From contig NZ_FNVV01000014.1 of NCBI RefSeq assembly GCF_900108345.1, forward strand, positions 558,001-622,000: a stretch of DNA of 64,000 nt. The letters run 5' to 3'. Shown piece after piece: positions 50,846-60,289 of this stretch (positions within the stretch are counted from its first letter, which is position 1; each line of letters begins with the position of its first letter). The notes below the pieces were generated by a model. It saw only the letters and a list, made by a program, of their open reading frames with translations, had not been told where the DNA came from and did no database searches. Both the position numbers and the translations under genes were made by a program. Source of the stretch: Bacteroides ndongoniae. Its GTDB lineage: Bacteria > Bacteroidota > Bacteroidia > Bacteroidales > Bacteroidaceae.

Positions 50846-50853
50846 CAAAATTA
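50846..50853 (-). promoter_or_regulatory. -7 box of the aldo/keto reductase unit
   Basis: On the minus strand TAATTTTG matches TAnnTTTG, 24 bases before ATG 50822. A TTTG lies 16 bases upstream, a little closer than usual. Confidence 0.5.
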
Positions 50854-50952
50854 GAAAGCACTCACAAGACAAAAGTGACAATAAGTGGGATGTTTGTATC
50901 CATTTCACTGATATAAACCCGTTTTTTACTTCTCTCTCTAACAAGAAAGACG

Positions 50953-50960
50953 TATCTTTG
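50953..50960 (+). promoter_or_regulatory. -7 box of the AraC-type regulator
   Basis: TATCTTTG is a perfect TAnnTTTG match, 29 bases before ATG 50990. No clear -33 element is seen, as expected for a promoter that may need an activator. Confidence 0.5.
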
Positions 50961-50989
50961 TGATTGAACATCAAATTAGTATAAACTTC

Positions 50990-51895
50990 ATGAGTAAGAT
51001 ACTGAAAGTAAAAAACGTAAGTGATTACAGCCGCTATGTCGGAGCTACAGACTTTCATCCATGTGTCAACGTTATAGACTTTGCAGAAGTTTCGCCTGTA
51101 CGCCATTGCCTGAATAACTATGGAGTTTATGGAATATTTTTGCACGACGAATCAGAAATAGACTTAGCATACGGACGTGGGAAATACGATTACCATAAAG
51201 GGACACTCATTTGTGTAGCTCCCGGCCAGATAGGTGGCAAAGAAGATAACGGTGAAGAAGTCAATCTGACAGGATGGGCCTTGCTATTTCACCCAGACCT
51301 GCTACACGGAACGCATTTGGAAAAGAAAATCAAGGAATATTCGTTTTTCGACTATCGCGTCAACGAAGCCTTGCACATGACAGACGAAGAACACGATTTA
51401 TTCATCACACTAATGCAACAGACCCATAAGGAAATCGAGCGCAAGCATGATGCCGTCCAAGATGCAATCATTGTCGGATACATTGAACTGATATTGAATT
51501 TTTGCCAACGGTTCTATAACCGACAATTTATGACACGGAAACTGGAAAATTCGGATATACTCATCAAGTTCGAGAATCTGTTGCGGAATTATTTCGATGA
51601 GAACTTACAATTATCGTTCGGACTGCCCACAGTTCAGTATTTTGCAGACAAACTTTGCATGTCGTCCAACTATTTTGGCGATCTCATAAAAAAGACAACT
51701 GGAGATACGGCAAGCAATCATATCCGTCAGTATATTATTCAAGAAGCGAAAAATCTGCTTGCTAGTGGAACAGGAGTTACCCAAGTAGCATACAGTTTAG
51801 GATTTGAATATTCCCAGCATCTGAGTCGGATGTTCAAAAAACAAACAGGAATGACGCCATCGGAATATTGCCTGAGTATCCAGAACAAAAAGTAA
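50990..51895 (+). CDS. AraC-family transcriptional regulator
   Basis: 301 residues from ATG 50990 (MSKILKVKNVSDYSRYVG); an upstream ATG at 50960 overlaps the promoter box. An N-terminal cupin-like ligand domain (YDYHKGTLICVAPGQIGG) is followed by two helix-turn-helix motifs: TVQYFADKLCMSSNYFGDLI and VTQVAYSLGFEYSQHLSRMF. It probably controls the divergent aldo/keto reductase genes. The serine hydrolase gene starts four bases after its stop. Confidence 0.9.
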   Translation: MSKILKVKNVSDYSRYVGATDFHPCVNVIDFAEVSPVRHCLNNYGVYGIFLHDESEIDLAYGRGKYDYHKGTLICVAPGQIGGKEDNGEEVNLTGWALLFHPDLLHGTHLEKKIKEYSFFDYRVNEALHMTDEEHDLFITLMQQTHKEIERKHDAVQDAIIVGYIELILNFCQRFYNRQFMTRKLENSDILIKFENLLRNYFDENLQLSFGLPTVQYFADKLCMSSNYFGDLIKKTTGDTASNHIRQYIIQEAKNLLASGTGVTQVAYSLGFEYSQHLSRMFKKQTGMTPSEYCLSIQNKK

Positions 51896-51899
51896 ACCT

Positions 51900-53069
51900 A
51901 TGAAAACAAAAAAGAAAACCACCCTCCGCGTGCTCATCGCTTTGGTAGCAGTGCTCGCCATCGTCTATGCCTCTCTACCCTACTATGCCCGTCAGGCACT
52001 CATCCATTGGATGCCCGTCATCGATGATCTGGAAACCTTCCACCGCCATACGGTACACCACAATCCCAATGACGTATGGCACTGGCCCCTCTCTTCCGAC
52101 TATAACCGCTACCGGCTGACGGAGAATGATGCGCACTATCTGGACAGTCTGCATACCGTATCCTTCCTCGTCATCCATCACGACAGCATCGTCTTTGAAA
52201 GCTATCGCGACGGTTGGAACGACACGCTGACTTCGAACATCTATTCTGCCACGAAAACCATCGTAGGACTGCTGACCGGTATTGCCCTCGACGAAGGAAA
52301 GATACACAATCTGGATGATCCCGTGTCGCGCTACATTCCTGCCTATACGAAAGGAATGCAGGCCGACGTCACTCTGCGTCACCTGCTTACCATGAGCGGC
52401 GGCATGGCGTGGGACGAAGCCTATGCTTCGCTTTTCTCCGTCACCACACACGGCTACTACGGCAACGACTTGTACGACTTGGTAACCGGCCTGGAAGTGA
52501 TTGATAAACCCGGTGTGCAATACTCCTACCGTAGCGGGGAGACACAGCTGTTGGCCTTCGTTATCGAAGCCGCCACTGGGCAGACATTGAGTGACTATGC
52601 AGAAGAAAAACTTTGGAAGCCCATGCAAGCCGAACGGGATGCCTACTGGCTGCTGGACAAGAAAGACGGTGACGAGAAAGCCTTCTGCTGCTTCCACACC
52701 ACGGCACGCGATGTAGCCCGCTTTGCCCGCCTGTTACTGCATCATGGTAACTGGCAAGGCCGCCAATTGGTATCGGAAGCCTACATGAACGAACTGATGC
52801 GCCCTGCCTCGTACTTGAAAGACCAATGGGGTAAAGATACGCTCAGCTATTATGGCTTCCAGACGTGGATCATGGATTATCACGGCATGCGTTGCCCCTA
52901 CCTGCGCGGCATGTTGGGACAGTACATCATCGCCATCCCCGAGATGGATGCCATCGTCGTACGTCTGGGACGCAAACGTTGTGATGTATACGACCGAGAG
53001 ATTACTACCGACATCACACGGTATATGGACATCGCAATGAAGATACTGAAAAATCAGGAGGCAATCTGA
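51900..53069 (+). CDS. Beta-lactamase-fold serine hydrolase (class C-like)
   Basis: 389 residues with one N-terminal membrane helix (LRVLIALVAVLAIVYASLPY) that anchors it facing the periplasm. The catalytic S116-A-T-K119 (IYSATKTIVG) and Tyr motif (VQYSYRSGETQ) match the PF00144 serine beta-lactamase/penicillin-binding-like family. A third motif (H/K-x-G) is not clear, so the role is probably esterase or peptidase and not antibiotic resistance. The end overlaps the convergent phosphoesterase gene by 16 bases. Confidence 0.87.
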   Translation: MKTKKKTTLRVLIALVAVLAIVYASLPYYARQALIHWMPVIDDLETFHRHTVHHNPNDVWHWPLSSDYNRYRLTENDAHYLDSLHTVSFLVIHHDSIVFESYRDGWNDTLTSNIYSATKTIVGLLTGIALDEGKIHNLDDPVSRYIPAYTKGMQADVTLRHLLTMSGGMAWDEAYASLFSVTTHGYYGNDLYDLVTGLEVIDKPGVQYSYRSGETQLLAFVIEAATGQTLSDYAEEKLWKPMQAERDAYWLLDKKDGDEKAFCCFHTTARDVARFARLLLHHGNWQGRQLVSEAYMNELMRPASYLKDQWGKDTLSYYGFQTWIMDYHGMRCPYLRGMLGQYIIAIPEMDAIVVRLGRKRCDVYDREITTDITRYMDIAMKILKNQEAI

Positions 53070-53848
53070 CGAACCGGATTCCCGGTTTGCTCCATCTGCA
53101 ACTCTCCATAACGGATGACCGTCCAGTTGCCGTCTTCGTCTTCAGCCAAGGCAGACATAGTCTCTACCCAGTCGCCCGAGTTGAGGTAATGGATGTCATC
53201 GTACCACGTATCGGCCGGATGATGAATGTGTCCGCATATTACTCCGTCGCACTTGCGGGCACGGGCAAATTTCACCAACTCCTGTTCGAAGTCGGAAATG
53301 TAGGAAACAGCAGTCTTTACCTTCTGCTTGATGGCTTGTGAGAGCGAATAATAAGGCTGACCGTGACGCGTACGATAGTTGTTGTAGATTTTATTCAGCC
53401 ACAGCAGGAAGGTATAGCCCAAGTCACCCAACTGTGCCAGCCACTTCATGTTTGTAGTAACGGTATCGAAGATGTCGCCATGCGTCACGTAGTAACGCTT
53501 GCCGTGACTTTCGTGAATGAAGTCCTTTACAATGCGGATGTTGTAGAAAGTAAAGGGCACCAGACTGTCCAGAAAGTCATCGTGGTTGCCCCGCACATAG
53601 ATAACCTCCGTTCCCTGTTTCTCCATCATCTTCATGATAACTTTGAAGAACTCCGTATGGCGTGCCTGCCACTTGCGGGTGCCCCCCTTGCGTAAAGCCC
53701 ATCCGTCGATAATGTCTCCATCCAATATCAGACGGCGGCAGTTCACCGATTTCAGAAAGTTAGTCACTTCGGTTGTCTTGGAATGTGATGTCCCCAGATG
53801 AATGTCGGACAACACAATGGTAGAATAAAATGTACGTAGACGCATCAT
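53054..53848 (-). CDS. LpxH-like metallophosphoesterase (UDP-2,3-diacylglucosamine diphosphatase family)
   Basis: 264 residues. Metal ligands follow the calcineurin-like order: DIHLG (IVLSDIHLGTSH), GDIID (ILDGDIIDGW), GNHDD (VYVRGNHDDFLD), THGD (YVTHGDIFD) and GHIH (VICGHIHHP). LpxH/LpxI-type enzymes hydrolyse UDP-diacylglucosamine in lipid A synthesis; this subgroup is widespread in Bacteroidetes beside the canonical gene. The start is the first or second Met (53848 or 53845). A CATCTTTG box lies 27 bases upstream. Confidence 0.85.
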   Translation of the reverse strand: MMRLRTFYSTIVLSDIHLGTSHSKTTEVTNFLKSVNCRRLILDGDIIDGWALRKGGTRKWQARHTEFFKVIMKMMEKQGTEVIYVRGNHDDFLDSLVPFTFYNIRIVKDFIHESHGKRYYVTHGDIFDTVTTNMKWLAQLGDLGYTFLLWLNKIYNNYRTRHGQPYYSLSQAIKQKVKTAVSYISDFEQELVKFARARKCDGVICGHIHHPADTWYDDIHYLNSGDWVETMSALAEDEDGNWTVIRYGELQMEQTGNPVRQIAS

Positions 53849-53938
53849 TGTTCAGCTTGTTGTTTTTCTTGATACAAAGATGAACACAAGATGTGTCAGG
53901 GGTATGTACAAAGCGTTACAATGATATGAACTTCCTGT

Positions 53939-54883
53939 TCAACGAACCAGAAAGTCATAGAAAGGAGTATAGAGCCGGTCGTTCACCTCCAGATAGAGAT
54001 AATTGTTCTTGAAGTCATAGAGTTGGTTGAAGCGTTGCAGGAAATTGTTGCCCAACACCCCGTCCATCGCGTCACTGGCCTGCACCCCTGCCGTCACTGT
54101 AGAAAAGGCACCGGGTATGCGAGGCAAAGTCAGTGCATCTCCCAGTGTTACCGAATCGAAGTACACATTCTGAAGTTCACCGCCGTCCTTCACCGTACCG
54201 GCTATGCGCGAGATGGCAAATGGTTTCTGTGTGCCCAGCAGACCGTTGCGACGGACGAAAGGTGTATTGAGATCGAACACACGGTCGGAACCGGTATCCA
54301 CCTCTACCGACACCAGATAATCCACTCCGCCGACACGCACGCCGACCGGAACGACCGGCACTCCCAGACAATAGTCCATCTTCAGCCTGACATCCTTGTC
54401 CGATGCCGCTTTCTGCCCGTCACCCAATTCATACAGGAAGATGGATTTCCGCCTATAATCGATACGGACATCAAAATTTCTAAGATATGAAAGCCCCAGC
54501 ACACCGTCCCAGGCATCGGGCGGATAAGGAATAGCTATCAGTTTCAAGCCGGAAATGGCCCGGCTACCCATCCTCACCACCTGAGAGGACTCTGTGGAAG
54601 GAATGGTTTCCACCGAATTGGCGCCACTGTTCTCCACACTTCCCGTAAAGGTGGCAAGCCCTTCGGTGCGCAGCGAATTGGAATTGAGCACCACATCCGT
54701 CGCCCCCGTATCCAGCAGAAAGCGCAGGGGACGGTCATCCTGCCCGTTGATATAGACTGTCACATACAAACGGTTGTCGGTACCCAATTCGAAAGGTATC
54801 GTATCAAGTGGCACGACTTCTGCCCGAAGAGACAGGCTCAGCAGACAGATGAAACATATACTTAGCCAAACAATCTTTTTCAT
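53939..54883 (-). CDS. Secreted two-lobed retropepsin-like aspartic protease
   Basis: 314 residues with a signal peptide (IVWLSICFICLLSLSLRAEV). Two Asp-Thr-Gly motifs lie in one chain: LRFLLDTGATDVVLNS in the first half and VSVEVDTGSDRVFDL in the second. Each half also has the expected hydrophobic-Gly ending (MDGVLGNNFLQRFN). Retroviral enzymes need two copies to make one site; here both lobes are encoded together, as in pepsin. It starts one base after the stop of the lipoprotein gene upstream, so they are one unit. Substrate unknown. Confidence 0.85.
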   Translation of the reverse strand: MKKIVWLSICFICLLSLSLRAEVVPLDTIPFELGTDNRLYVTVYINGQDDRPLRFLLDTGATDVVLNSNSLRTEGLATFTGSVENSGANSVETIPSTESSQVVRMGSRAISGLKLIAIPYPPDAWDGVLGLSYLRNFDVRIDYRRKSIFLYELGDGQKAASDKDVRLKMDYCLGVPVVPVGVRVGGVDYLVSVEVDTGSDRVFDLNTPFVRRNGLLGTQKPFAISRIAGTVKDGGELQNVYFDSVTLGDALTLPRIPGAFSTVTAGVQASDAMDGVLGNNFLQRFNQLYDFKNNYLYLEVNDRLYTPFYDFLVR

Positions 54884-54884
54884 A

Positions 54885-55613
54885 TTATTCCTTCATTCGA
54901 AATTCTTCCATGAGTACAATCTTCTCTCTTGCATCTTCTCCCCATTCTCTCCACACCTCATAAAACAGGCGGTAGCGGGTGGGAAGATTGGGGAAGAGTT
55001 CGGGATACAGACGGGCTGTGAAACGATGTTCGGTTCCGGGCTTGACAATGATGCCGATATCTTCGGCATAAGTGTTGATGGGCAAGTAGCACCAGTGGCC
55101 GGGAGACTTTTCGTAGGCCAGGGAGTAGTGCTTGCTGCATAAGATGTCCGTATCGCTTTCGTTGCTGAATACACAAGAAAGAGTCTGTGTGGACAAGGGC
55201 CGGACTTCCGCTTCGATCCATAGATGCAAGCCGTACAGATGGTTCACGCCTTCTTCCTTGCAGACATCGTTCCCGTCGTAACCATGAAAACGGATAAGAG
55301 GATGGTCGGCCACTTCTTTTCTGAAACGTTCCTGCCATTCCGGTGTGTTGGCTATCAGATAGACGTTCTCATACTCTCCCATACCGTAGCCGATGATATT
55401 ACAACGAAGCAACGTATCTTTCAAGGAGTGTATCTTGGAAGATAAGGCTGTATGAAGCGCAGCCCCGTTCTTTCTGACAAACGCTGTATCGGCAGTCGGG
55501 CGGACAATACTGTCGATAATGTCTGTCTTATTCGTCTGTTTTTTTTCATAACCGGTACAAGAAATTCCCAAGAAAGTAACAAACAATAGACTTAGCAATA
55601 AACTCGATTTCAT
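54885..55613 (-). CDS. Lipoprotein of unknown function
   Basis: 242 residues from ATG 55613 (MKSSLLLSLLFVTFLGISCT); the lipobox is FLGISC. Two parts: residues 60-120 (YGMGEYENVYLIANTPEWQE), then a beta-sandwich-like part (LWIEAEVRPLSTQTLSCVFS, then EHRFTARLYPELF). No family recognised. It is cotranscribed with the aspartic protease gene. The -7 box TATCTTTG lies on the minus strand at 55635-55642. Confidence 0.65.
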   Translation of the reverse strand: MKSSLLLSLLFVTFLGISCTGYEKKQTNKTDIIDSIVRPTADTAFVRKNGAALHTALSSKIHSLKDTLLRCNIIGYGMGEYENVYLIANTPEWQERFRKEVADHPLIRFHGYDGNDVCKEEGVNHLYGLHLWIEAEVRPLSTQTLSCVFSNESDTDILCSKHYSLAYEKSPGHWCYLPINTYAEDIGIIVKPGTEHRFTARLYPELFPNLPTRYRLFYEVWREWGEDAREKIVLMEEFRMKE

Positions 55614-55634
55614 ATCCAATGTTTTACTTTCCGG

Positions 55635-55642
55635 CAAAGATA
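55635..55642 (-). promoter_or_regulatory. -7 box of the lipoprotein-protease unit
   Basis: TATCTTTG on the minus strand, 22 bases before ATG 55613 and just after the stop of the barrel gene. Confidence 0.5.
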
Positions 55643-55663
55643 GTATTTATTTTCTACAACTCA

Positions 55664-57865
55664 TTACTTGAACCGCGACGTATCCACCGCCTCGCGCTTC
55701 TTCTCCTTGTAGCCACCGAATTTCCAGGCAAAGGATAGGCCCACGCTGCGAAAGCTGGAGTACTCGTTTGTCACCCACTGATGGGCATAACGTATCTGCG
55801 GGCAGGGCATAGAGGTTTGCAGAATGTCGCGACACCAAGCGGTGAGCACGGCATTACCGCCGAGGAAGGTATAGCGCAGCGTGGCCGAAAGGTCGCCACA
55901 CGTGGGAATGTCGTAGATGCCCTGTATGGCACGCCCCTGCAGACGTCCGTCGATGGTCAGGCGGATGTCGGGCTTGCGACTCAGGGTGAAGGTGTTGTTC
56001 AGCACGGCGATGCCTAACAGGCGATGTCGGTCGAAGGGCAGGTCGTAGAAGTCGCTGTCTTTCTGGCGCATCCAAAGGCCCATAAGGGTGAGGCGCGAGT
56101 TGAGCCACTGTCCGGCTTTGAAGGGTATGGAGGCTTGCAGGCCCGCTTGTTGTTCAAAGTCGAAGTTCAAGTACTTGTATAGTTCCAGCAGTTCGTCGGG
56201 CGACTGGTAGAGCGTCTGCACGGCACGGTCCTTAGTGTGGTTGAACCAGGCACGGAAGACGTACTTCGACTTCAGGATATAAGTCAGCGAAGTGGAATAG
56301 TCGATGGCGGGCTTCAGTAACGGGTTACCGTGTATCTCGCTGTAGCCACCACCCAAGTACGAGATGACGTCCTGCACCGCCCAATAGCCGGGATAGCTCT
56401 TGTCACTGCTGAAGTTGAGCTGGAGGATGTGCCCGTCGGCAGGCAGGTAGGTCAGATTGAGGACGGGATAGACGTCCCACTCGTCCCATACGGGTGTCTT
56501 GTAGCGCTCCACGGCCAGTGAGAAATCGGTCATCAGTTTCTGTCCGAAGGATTTGCTGAAACCAGCATACAGATTGAGCGTCTGCTCACGTCGGCGTGAC
56601 TTGACGTCCTTCAGTTGACGAGGGGACGAGTGGACAAGTTGACAAGGGGACAAGCTCCTTGTGGCCTGAAACCTCGTCAACTTGTCAACTGAAATCAACT
56701 CCTCATACGTCTGGTATGAATGGTCCACGCTCGTGGTGTAGACTGCACCGTAGTTCAGCCCCCAGCCGTTCTTCAGCTGATGTTCCTGCGCAAGGAAGAA
56801 CTTCCAGGCATTGATGCGCTGTCCGTCTTCGGTATAGAAGTCGAGGGCATCATCACCCATACGGCTGTGCAGCAGCTGATTGCCCGGAGCGTTGTACCAT
56901 GTGAACTCCACGCCTGCCTTCAGTCCGATGGGTGTCTGATAGTCCAGACGGCCGTTGTGCAACCACGAGGTCTGTTCGCTCAGGCTTTCGGCCGTCTGTG
57001 TGCCCGTAGAGTTCTGTCGGGTGTGACTCGTCGCATAGGCACCGTTGTAGACAAAGCTCAGCGAATGGTTTTCGGCCAGCGTGTAGTCCGTACCCAAGCG
57101 GAAACTGTGGGTATGGCTGCGGGCACGCATCTCCTCGTAGTTGTCGATGAGATGCGTTGAACCGTCAGCCTGCTGCCAGTGGCGGGCTTTCTTGTCGGTG
57201 GTGTTAAAGCTTTCGCCGTGGGTGTGAGAGTAAAGAAAGTCGGCCGAGAACCGATGCCCGTTGTATAACAAGGAAGCACGTTCCTCGAACGAGGCTTCAT
57301 GCTCCTGATTGTATTTTCCATAAACTTCGCCCTGCATCACGCCCGGGTCGCCGATGCGGTGGCGCAGGCGGACGTTGATCATCGCTCCGCGTACCTGATA
57401 GCGGGCAGGCGCGTTGTACATCACTTCGACGCGTTCGATGCGGTCGGCAGGCAACGATTTCAGCAAGGCGTACAGCTGCGCACCGCTCATGTTGGTCACC
57501 TTGCCATCCAGCACGATGGTGACCGCCTGCATGCCCAACGTCAGTGCTCCGTCCTGCTCCATCACGCCGGGCAGTTCTTTCAAGGCTTCGTATACGTTAT
57601 CCACCGGGCGGTCTTTGATCATCCGCGGCAGGTCGTACTCCAGCTTACCGGCCGAAGCCTTCACGACGGGACGTTCGCCGGTCACCATCACCTCGGGCAA
57701 ATGCCGGTAAAGACTGTCCATGCGGGCATCGCCCGTCAGAATGCTGTCGGCCGACAGCGTACGCGTGTTTTCTTTTTCCAGATTCTCCTGGGCGGAGAGC
57801 GGCAAAGCCAGCAGCAGGCAGGCCGCCGATGCCAATAGTTTTTGTCTCATCATTCTTTTCTTCAT
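55664..57865 (-). CDS. TonB-receptor-like outer membrane beta-barrel protein
   Basis: About 733 residues from ATG 57865 (MKKRMMRQKLLASAACLLLA), which gives a proper signal peptide cut after PLSAQ; an in-frame ATG at 57919 adds an unlikely tail. A plug-like domain follows (VMVTGERPVVKASAGKLEYD, then ALKELPGVMEQDGALTLGMQ), then an OMP_b-brl_3-type barrel ending in paired aromatic strands. No carboxypeptidase-like N-terminal repeat is present. Residues of about 430-460 are encoded by an in-frame palindromic repeat (56611-56700). Triple 22-bp iterons lie about 105 bases upstream. Cargo unknown. Confidence 0.85.
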   Translation of the reverse strand: MKKRMMRQKLLASAACLLLALPLSAQENLEKENTRTLSADSILTGDARMDSLYRHLPEVMVTGERPVVKASAGKLEYDLPRMIKDRPVDNVYEALKELPGVMEQDGALTLGMQAVTIVLDGKVTNMSGAQLYALLKSLPADRIERVEVMYNAPARYQVRGAMINVRLRHRIGDPGVMQGEVYGKYNQEHEASFEERASLLYNGHRFSADFLYSHTHGESFNTTDKKARHWQQADGSTHLIDNYEEMRARSHTHSFRLGTDYTLAENHSLSFVYNGAYATSHTRQNSTGTQTAESLSEQTSWLHNGRLDYQTPIGLKAGVEFTWYNAPGNQLLHSRMGDDALDFYTEDGQRINAWKFFLAQEHQLKNGWGLNYGAVYTTSVDHSYQTYEELISVDKLTRFQATRSLSPCQLVHSSPRQLKDVKSRRREQTLNLYAGFSKSFGQKLMTDFSLAVERYKTPVWDEWDVYPVLNLTYLPADGHILQLNFSSDKSYPGYWAVQDVISYLGGGYSEIHGNPLLKPAIDYSTSLTYILKSKYVFRAWFNHTKDRAVQTLYQSPDELLELYKYLNFDFEQQAGLQASIPFKAGQWLNSRLTLMGLWMRQKDSDFYDLPFDRHRLLGIAVLNNTFTLSRKPDIRLTIDGRLQGRAIQGIYDIPTCGDLSATLRYTFLGGNAVLTAWCRDILQTSMPCPQIRYAHQWVTNEYSSFRSVGLSFAWKFGGYKEKKREAVDTSRFK
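56611..56700. repeat. GTTGACAAG-family palindromic repeat inserted in frame inside the barrel gene
   Basis: TCAGTTGACGAGG and GTGGACAAGTTGACAAGGGG on the left are mirrored by CCTCGTCAACTTGTCAACTG on the right. This is the same repeat found in intergenic space at 15917, 20668 and 47331. The barrel's reading frame passes through without a stop, adding roughly 30 residues (KLTRFQATRSLSPCQLVHSS and flanks). Confidence 0.75.
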
Positions 57866-57969
57866 TTTTGTACAGCATGATAGATCACTCCGAAGTCCGG
57901 CCGCCAGTGTCGCAGACAAGGAGCGGTGTATGCCTGCACCCAGCCTTTCTTCCTCATGACCTTAGGATA

Positions 57970-58035
57970 CAATCATCCGGGATGATTCCCCCAATCAACC
58001 GGGATGATTCTTGCCATCAACGGGGATGATTGTAT
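57970..58035. promoter_or_regulatory. Three tandem 22-bp iterons (site 2)
   Basis: The units start at 57970, 57992 and 58014 with exact 22-bp period and match site 1 (44152-44217) closely; unit 1 shares CAATCATCCGGGATGATTCC. They lie about 105 bases upstream of the barrel gene start. No sigma-54 or -7 box of good quality was found between them and the gene. Confidence 0.75.
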
Positions 58036-58164
58036 CCTTCTGCCGTTCTTTTCGGTGGCACAAAGATAGACAGAGACAAATAAAGCCCGCGTTATCGCAG
58101 GCTTATGAAGTCTTATCAAGTGTTATCGGATATAGAAAAAGACGATAAAGTCCTCTCGAACCGG

Positions 58165-59361
58165 TTACGTCCAGTGAATTAGTTCTTCCAAATCACTTTT
58201 CAGAAAATCCTCCAATGATACACCGGATGTTCCCACTACAAAGGAACGCTTCGGATGGAAAGCCTTTACAAACTTGGGAAGTCCACTGTTCATTCCTCTG
58301 CGGCCGCTTTTTACTTCAATGGCAATGCATTCTCCTCCGTTCACGATAACAAAATCCACTTCATCGGTTCCTTCACGCCAATAATACAACTGATATTCCA
58401 ATTCCTCGGCCATACTCAGCAGATAAGCCCCGACCGCACTTTCCACCCATCGGCCCCAAACCCTCGGGTCAATTCGATCCTTTTCAAAAGTTCGTCCCTT
58501 ATAAGCTGTCATCAACGCATTATTGTACACCTGATATTTGGGAATCGAGTTATATTTACGGGCATCATCCTTGGCATACTTCTGCAAAGCGGCCAGTAAA
58601 GAGCATTGATTCAAGATTTCCAAATACCCGGCCAATGTCGTCACATTACCGGCATCCTGCAACTGTCCGATCAGTTTGGTCAACGACAGAACCTCTGCAG
58701 AATATCCACATCCCAATTCAAAAAGCCGCTTCATCAATGCAGGTTTATAGATATTGGAAGTCATGATGACATCCTTCTCGATAGCGGGAGCCACAAGCGA
58801 ATCCTTCACATATTTCTTCCAGCGCCGCTCGTCTTTTATCAAATGGGCCGGACCAGGATAGCCTCCAAAGTAAATATACTCATCCAATGTAAAACCGAAT
58901 GCTTCCTGCATTTCCAAATAATTCCAATGCCCTAACCTTATCAATTCGTATCTCCCCGCCAAGGATTCCGTAAGGCCTTTCTTCAACAACAGACGCGAAC
59001 TGCCCAGAAGCACCACCTTCAAATTCAACCCCATCCGGGTATCCTCATCCCATTCTCTTTTAACGGCATCACTCCAGTTGTCAATCTTCTGAATTTCGTC
59101 GATAACCAACAGAAATTCTTTTTTCTTGCGAAGCTGCATGGTTGTACGGGCAGACTCCCACACCCGTCTTATCCAATCCGTATCTTTGGAATCTACCCCA
59201 TCAGCCACTTCCATCATATAGGCCAACTCTATCTGTCTGAGTACCTGACTGACCAATGTTGACTTTCCGACTTGTCTCGGTCCGGCAATTACCTGTATGA
59301 ATTTGCGAGGCTCTTCAATACGTTCCTTCAGCGTATTATATTGTTTCCTAAGATATTCCAT
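58165..59361 (-). CDS. AAA_14/DUF4143 ATPase
   Basis: 398 residues. Walker A VIAGPRQVGKSTLVSQVL and Walker B EFLLVIDEIQKIDNWSD; sensor VVLLGSSRLLLKKGLTES. The C-terminal DUF4143 part has a PD-(D/E)XK-like core (GTDEVDFVIVNGGECIAIEV followed by KSGRR). Members are common in Bacteroidetes with unknown function and are sometimes linked to mobile or defence regions. No partner gene is adjacent. Confidence 0.88.
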   Translation of the reverse strand: MEYLRKQYNTLKERIEEPRKFIQVIAGPRQVGKSTLVSQVLRQIELAYMMEVADGVDSKDTDWIRRVWESARTTMQLRKKKEFLLVIDEIQKIDNWSDAVKREWDEDTRMGLNLKVVLLGSSRLLLKKGLTESLAGRYELIRLGHWNYLEMQEAFGFTLDEYIYFGGYPGPAHLIKDERRWKKYVKDSLVAPAIEKDVIMTSNIYKPALMKRLFELGCGYSAEVLSLTKLIGQLQDAGNVTTLAGYLEILNQCSLLAALQKYAKDDARKYNSIPKYQVYNNALMTAYKGRTFEKDRIDPRVWGRWVESAVGAYLLSMAEELEYQLYYWREGTDEVDFVIVNGGECIAIEVKSGRRGMNSGLPKFVKAFHPKRSFVVGTSGVSLEDFLKSDLEELIHWT

Positions 59362-59479
59362 TATATAAAAACTTTAAAACCTACCACTGAAATGTTCAAA
59401 AGTAATCTTGAAAATGTTCAATTCTCATTCCAAAAATACGCAAATACGGTAATTCGTCCAAACTTTCGGGAACAAAAAA

Positions 59480-60142
59480 TCACACGTCCTCCGCAATCTC
59501 CTTCAGATACTGCTCTATCTTCTGAAAGAACAGCGAAAGGTGAGAGCCATCGACAAAAGCATGGTTCACATAAATGGACAACGGCATCACCAACCGGCCT
59601 TCGCGGATGACGGCCTTGCCGGCAGTCATCAAAGGGTAGTTGCAGGCATTGCCCGCTTCGGCCAGCGTATAAGTAACGGATGTGAAATACATGCCGGGCA
59701 CGGCACTCAGATGCACCACATCGTAGTCGCCTTGGGCCATCAGCGTCTTCTCGGCACCATAAGGATCGCCGTCGGGCGGGATATTGGTAATCAGTTGATG
59801 GGCTTCAGCGTAAAAGTCGGCAAAACTTTCGTGATAAGGTATGCGCAGGGTGAAGAACGTACGGCCGGGCACAGCAATCGGTGTAATGATGTCCACCCGA
59901 TCGTGAAAGACAACCTGATTCTGCTTGTCGATGCGGTAACGCAACTCGTCCACTTCGTTGGCAGCACGTACCACGGCATACAAGTAATAGAGAAAGAACG
60001 ACTGCCCCCGGCGTTTGGCTGCCGCACGGGCTTCGGTACAGTCGATTTCGGTAGCCACAGCATACCACGAACTGACAAAGGTCTCAAAGAAACGATAGTT
60101 GTCACGACGGACCCAGGTATCTACATCAATAATATGTTTCAT
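59480..60142 (-). CDS. Chloramphenicol acetyltransferase-like acyltransferase
   Basis: 220 residues from ATG 60142 ([20 protein letters not shown]), the standard CAT start; the longer frame upstream is chance. The catalytic His lies in [20 protein letters not shown], where CAT enzymes have HHxxxDG; the first His is Asn here. CatA-type trimers acetylate chloramphenicol. In Bacteroides many chromosomal copies of this family exist without a proven resistance role, so true resistance cannot be claimed. Confidence 0.82.
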   Translation of the reverse strand: MKHIIDVDTWVRRDNYRFFETFVSSWYAVATEIDCTEARAAAKRRGQSFFLYYLYAVVRAANEVDELRYRIDKQNQVVFHDRVDIITPIAVPGRTFFTLRIPYHESFADFYAEAHQLITNIPPDGDPYGAEKTLMAQGDYDVVHLSAVPGMYFTSVTYTLAEAGNACNYPLMTAGKAVIREGRLVMPLSIYVNHAFVDGSHLSLFFQKIEQYLKEIAEDV

Positions 60143-60289
60143 ATATTCAGCAATTTTAATTCGGGCAACAAAATTAATACATACAACCGAATATAAGAAG
60201 AAATCCAGCCACCGGAGTACCGAAAAAGAAGTGTTATTTAGTCTTACCAGACATCGGGAGATAAAAAGGAAGTGCGTATCTTTATCCCC

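Noticed and set aside
57866..57969. Sigma-54 promoter between the second iteron array and the barrel gene
   Set aside because: No GG-N10-GC arrangement with good flanking bases was found on the gene's strand, so only the iterons are reported.
59480..60142. Chloramphenicol resistance gene call
   Set aside because: The fold fits, but one His of the HHxxxDG motif is Asn and chromosomal relatives in Bacteroides have no proven resistance role.
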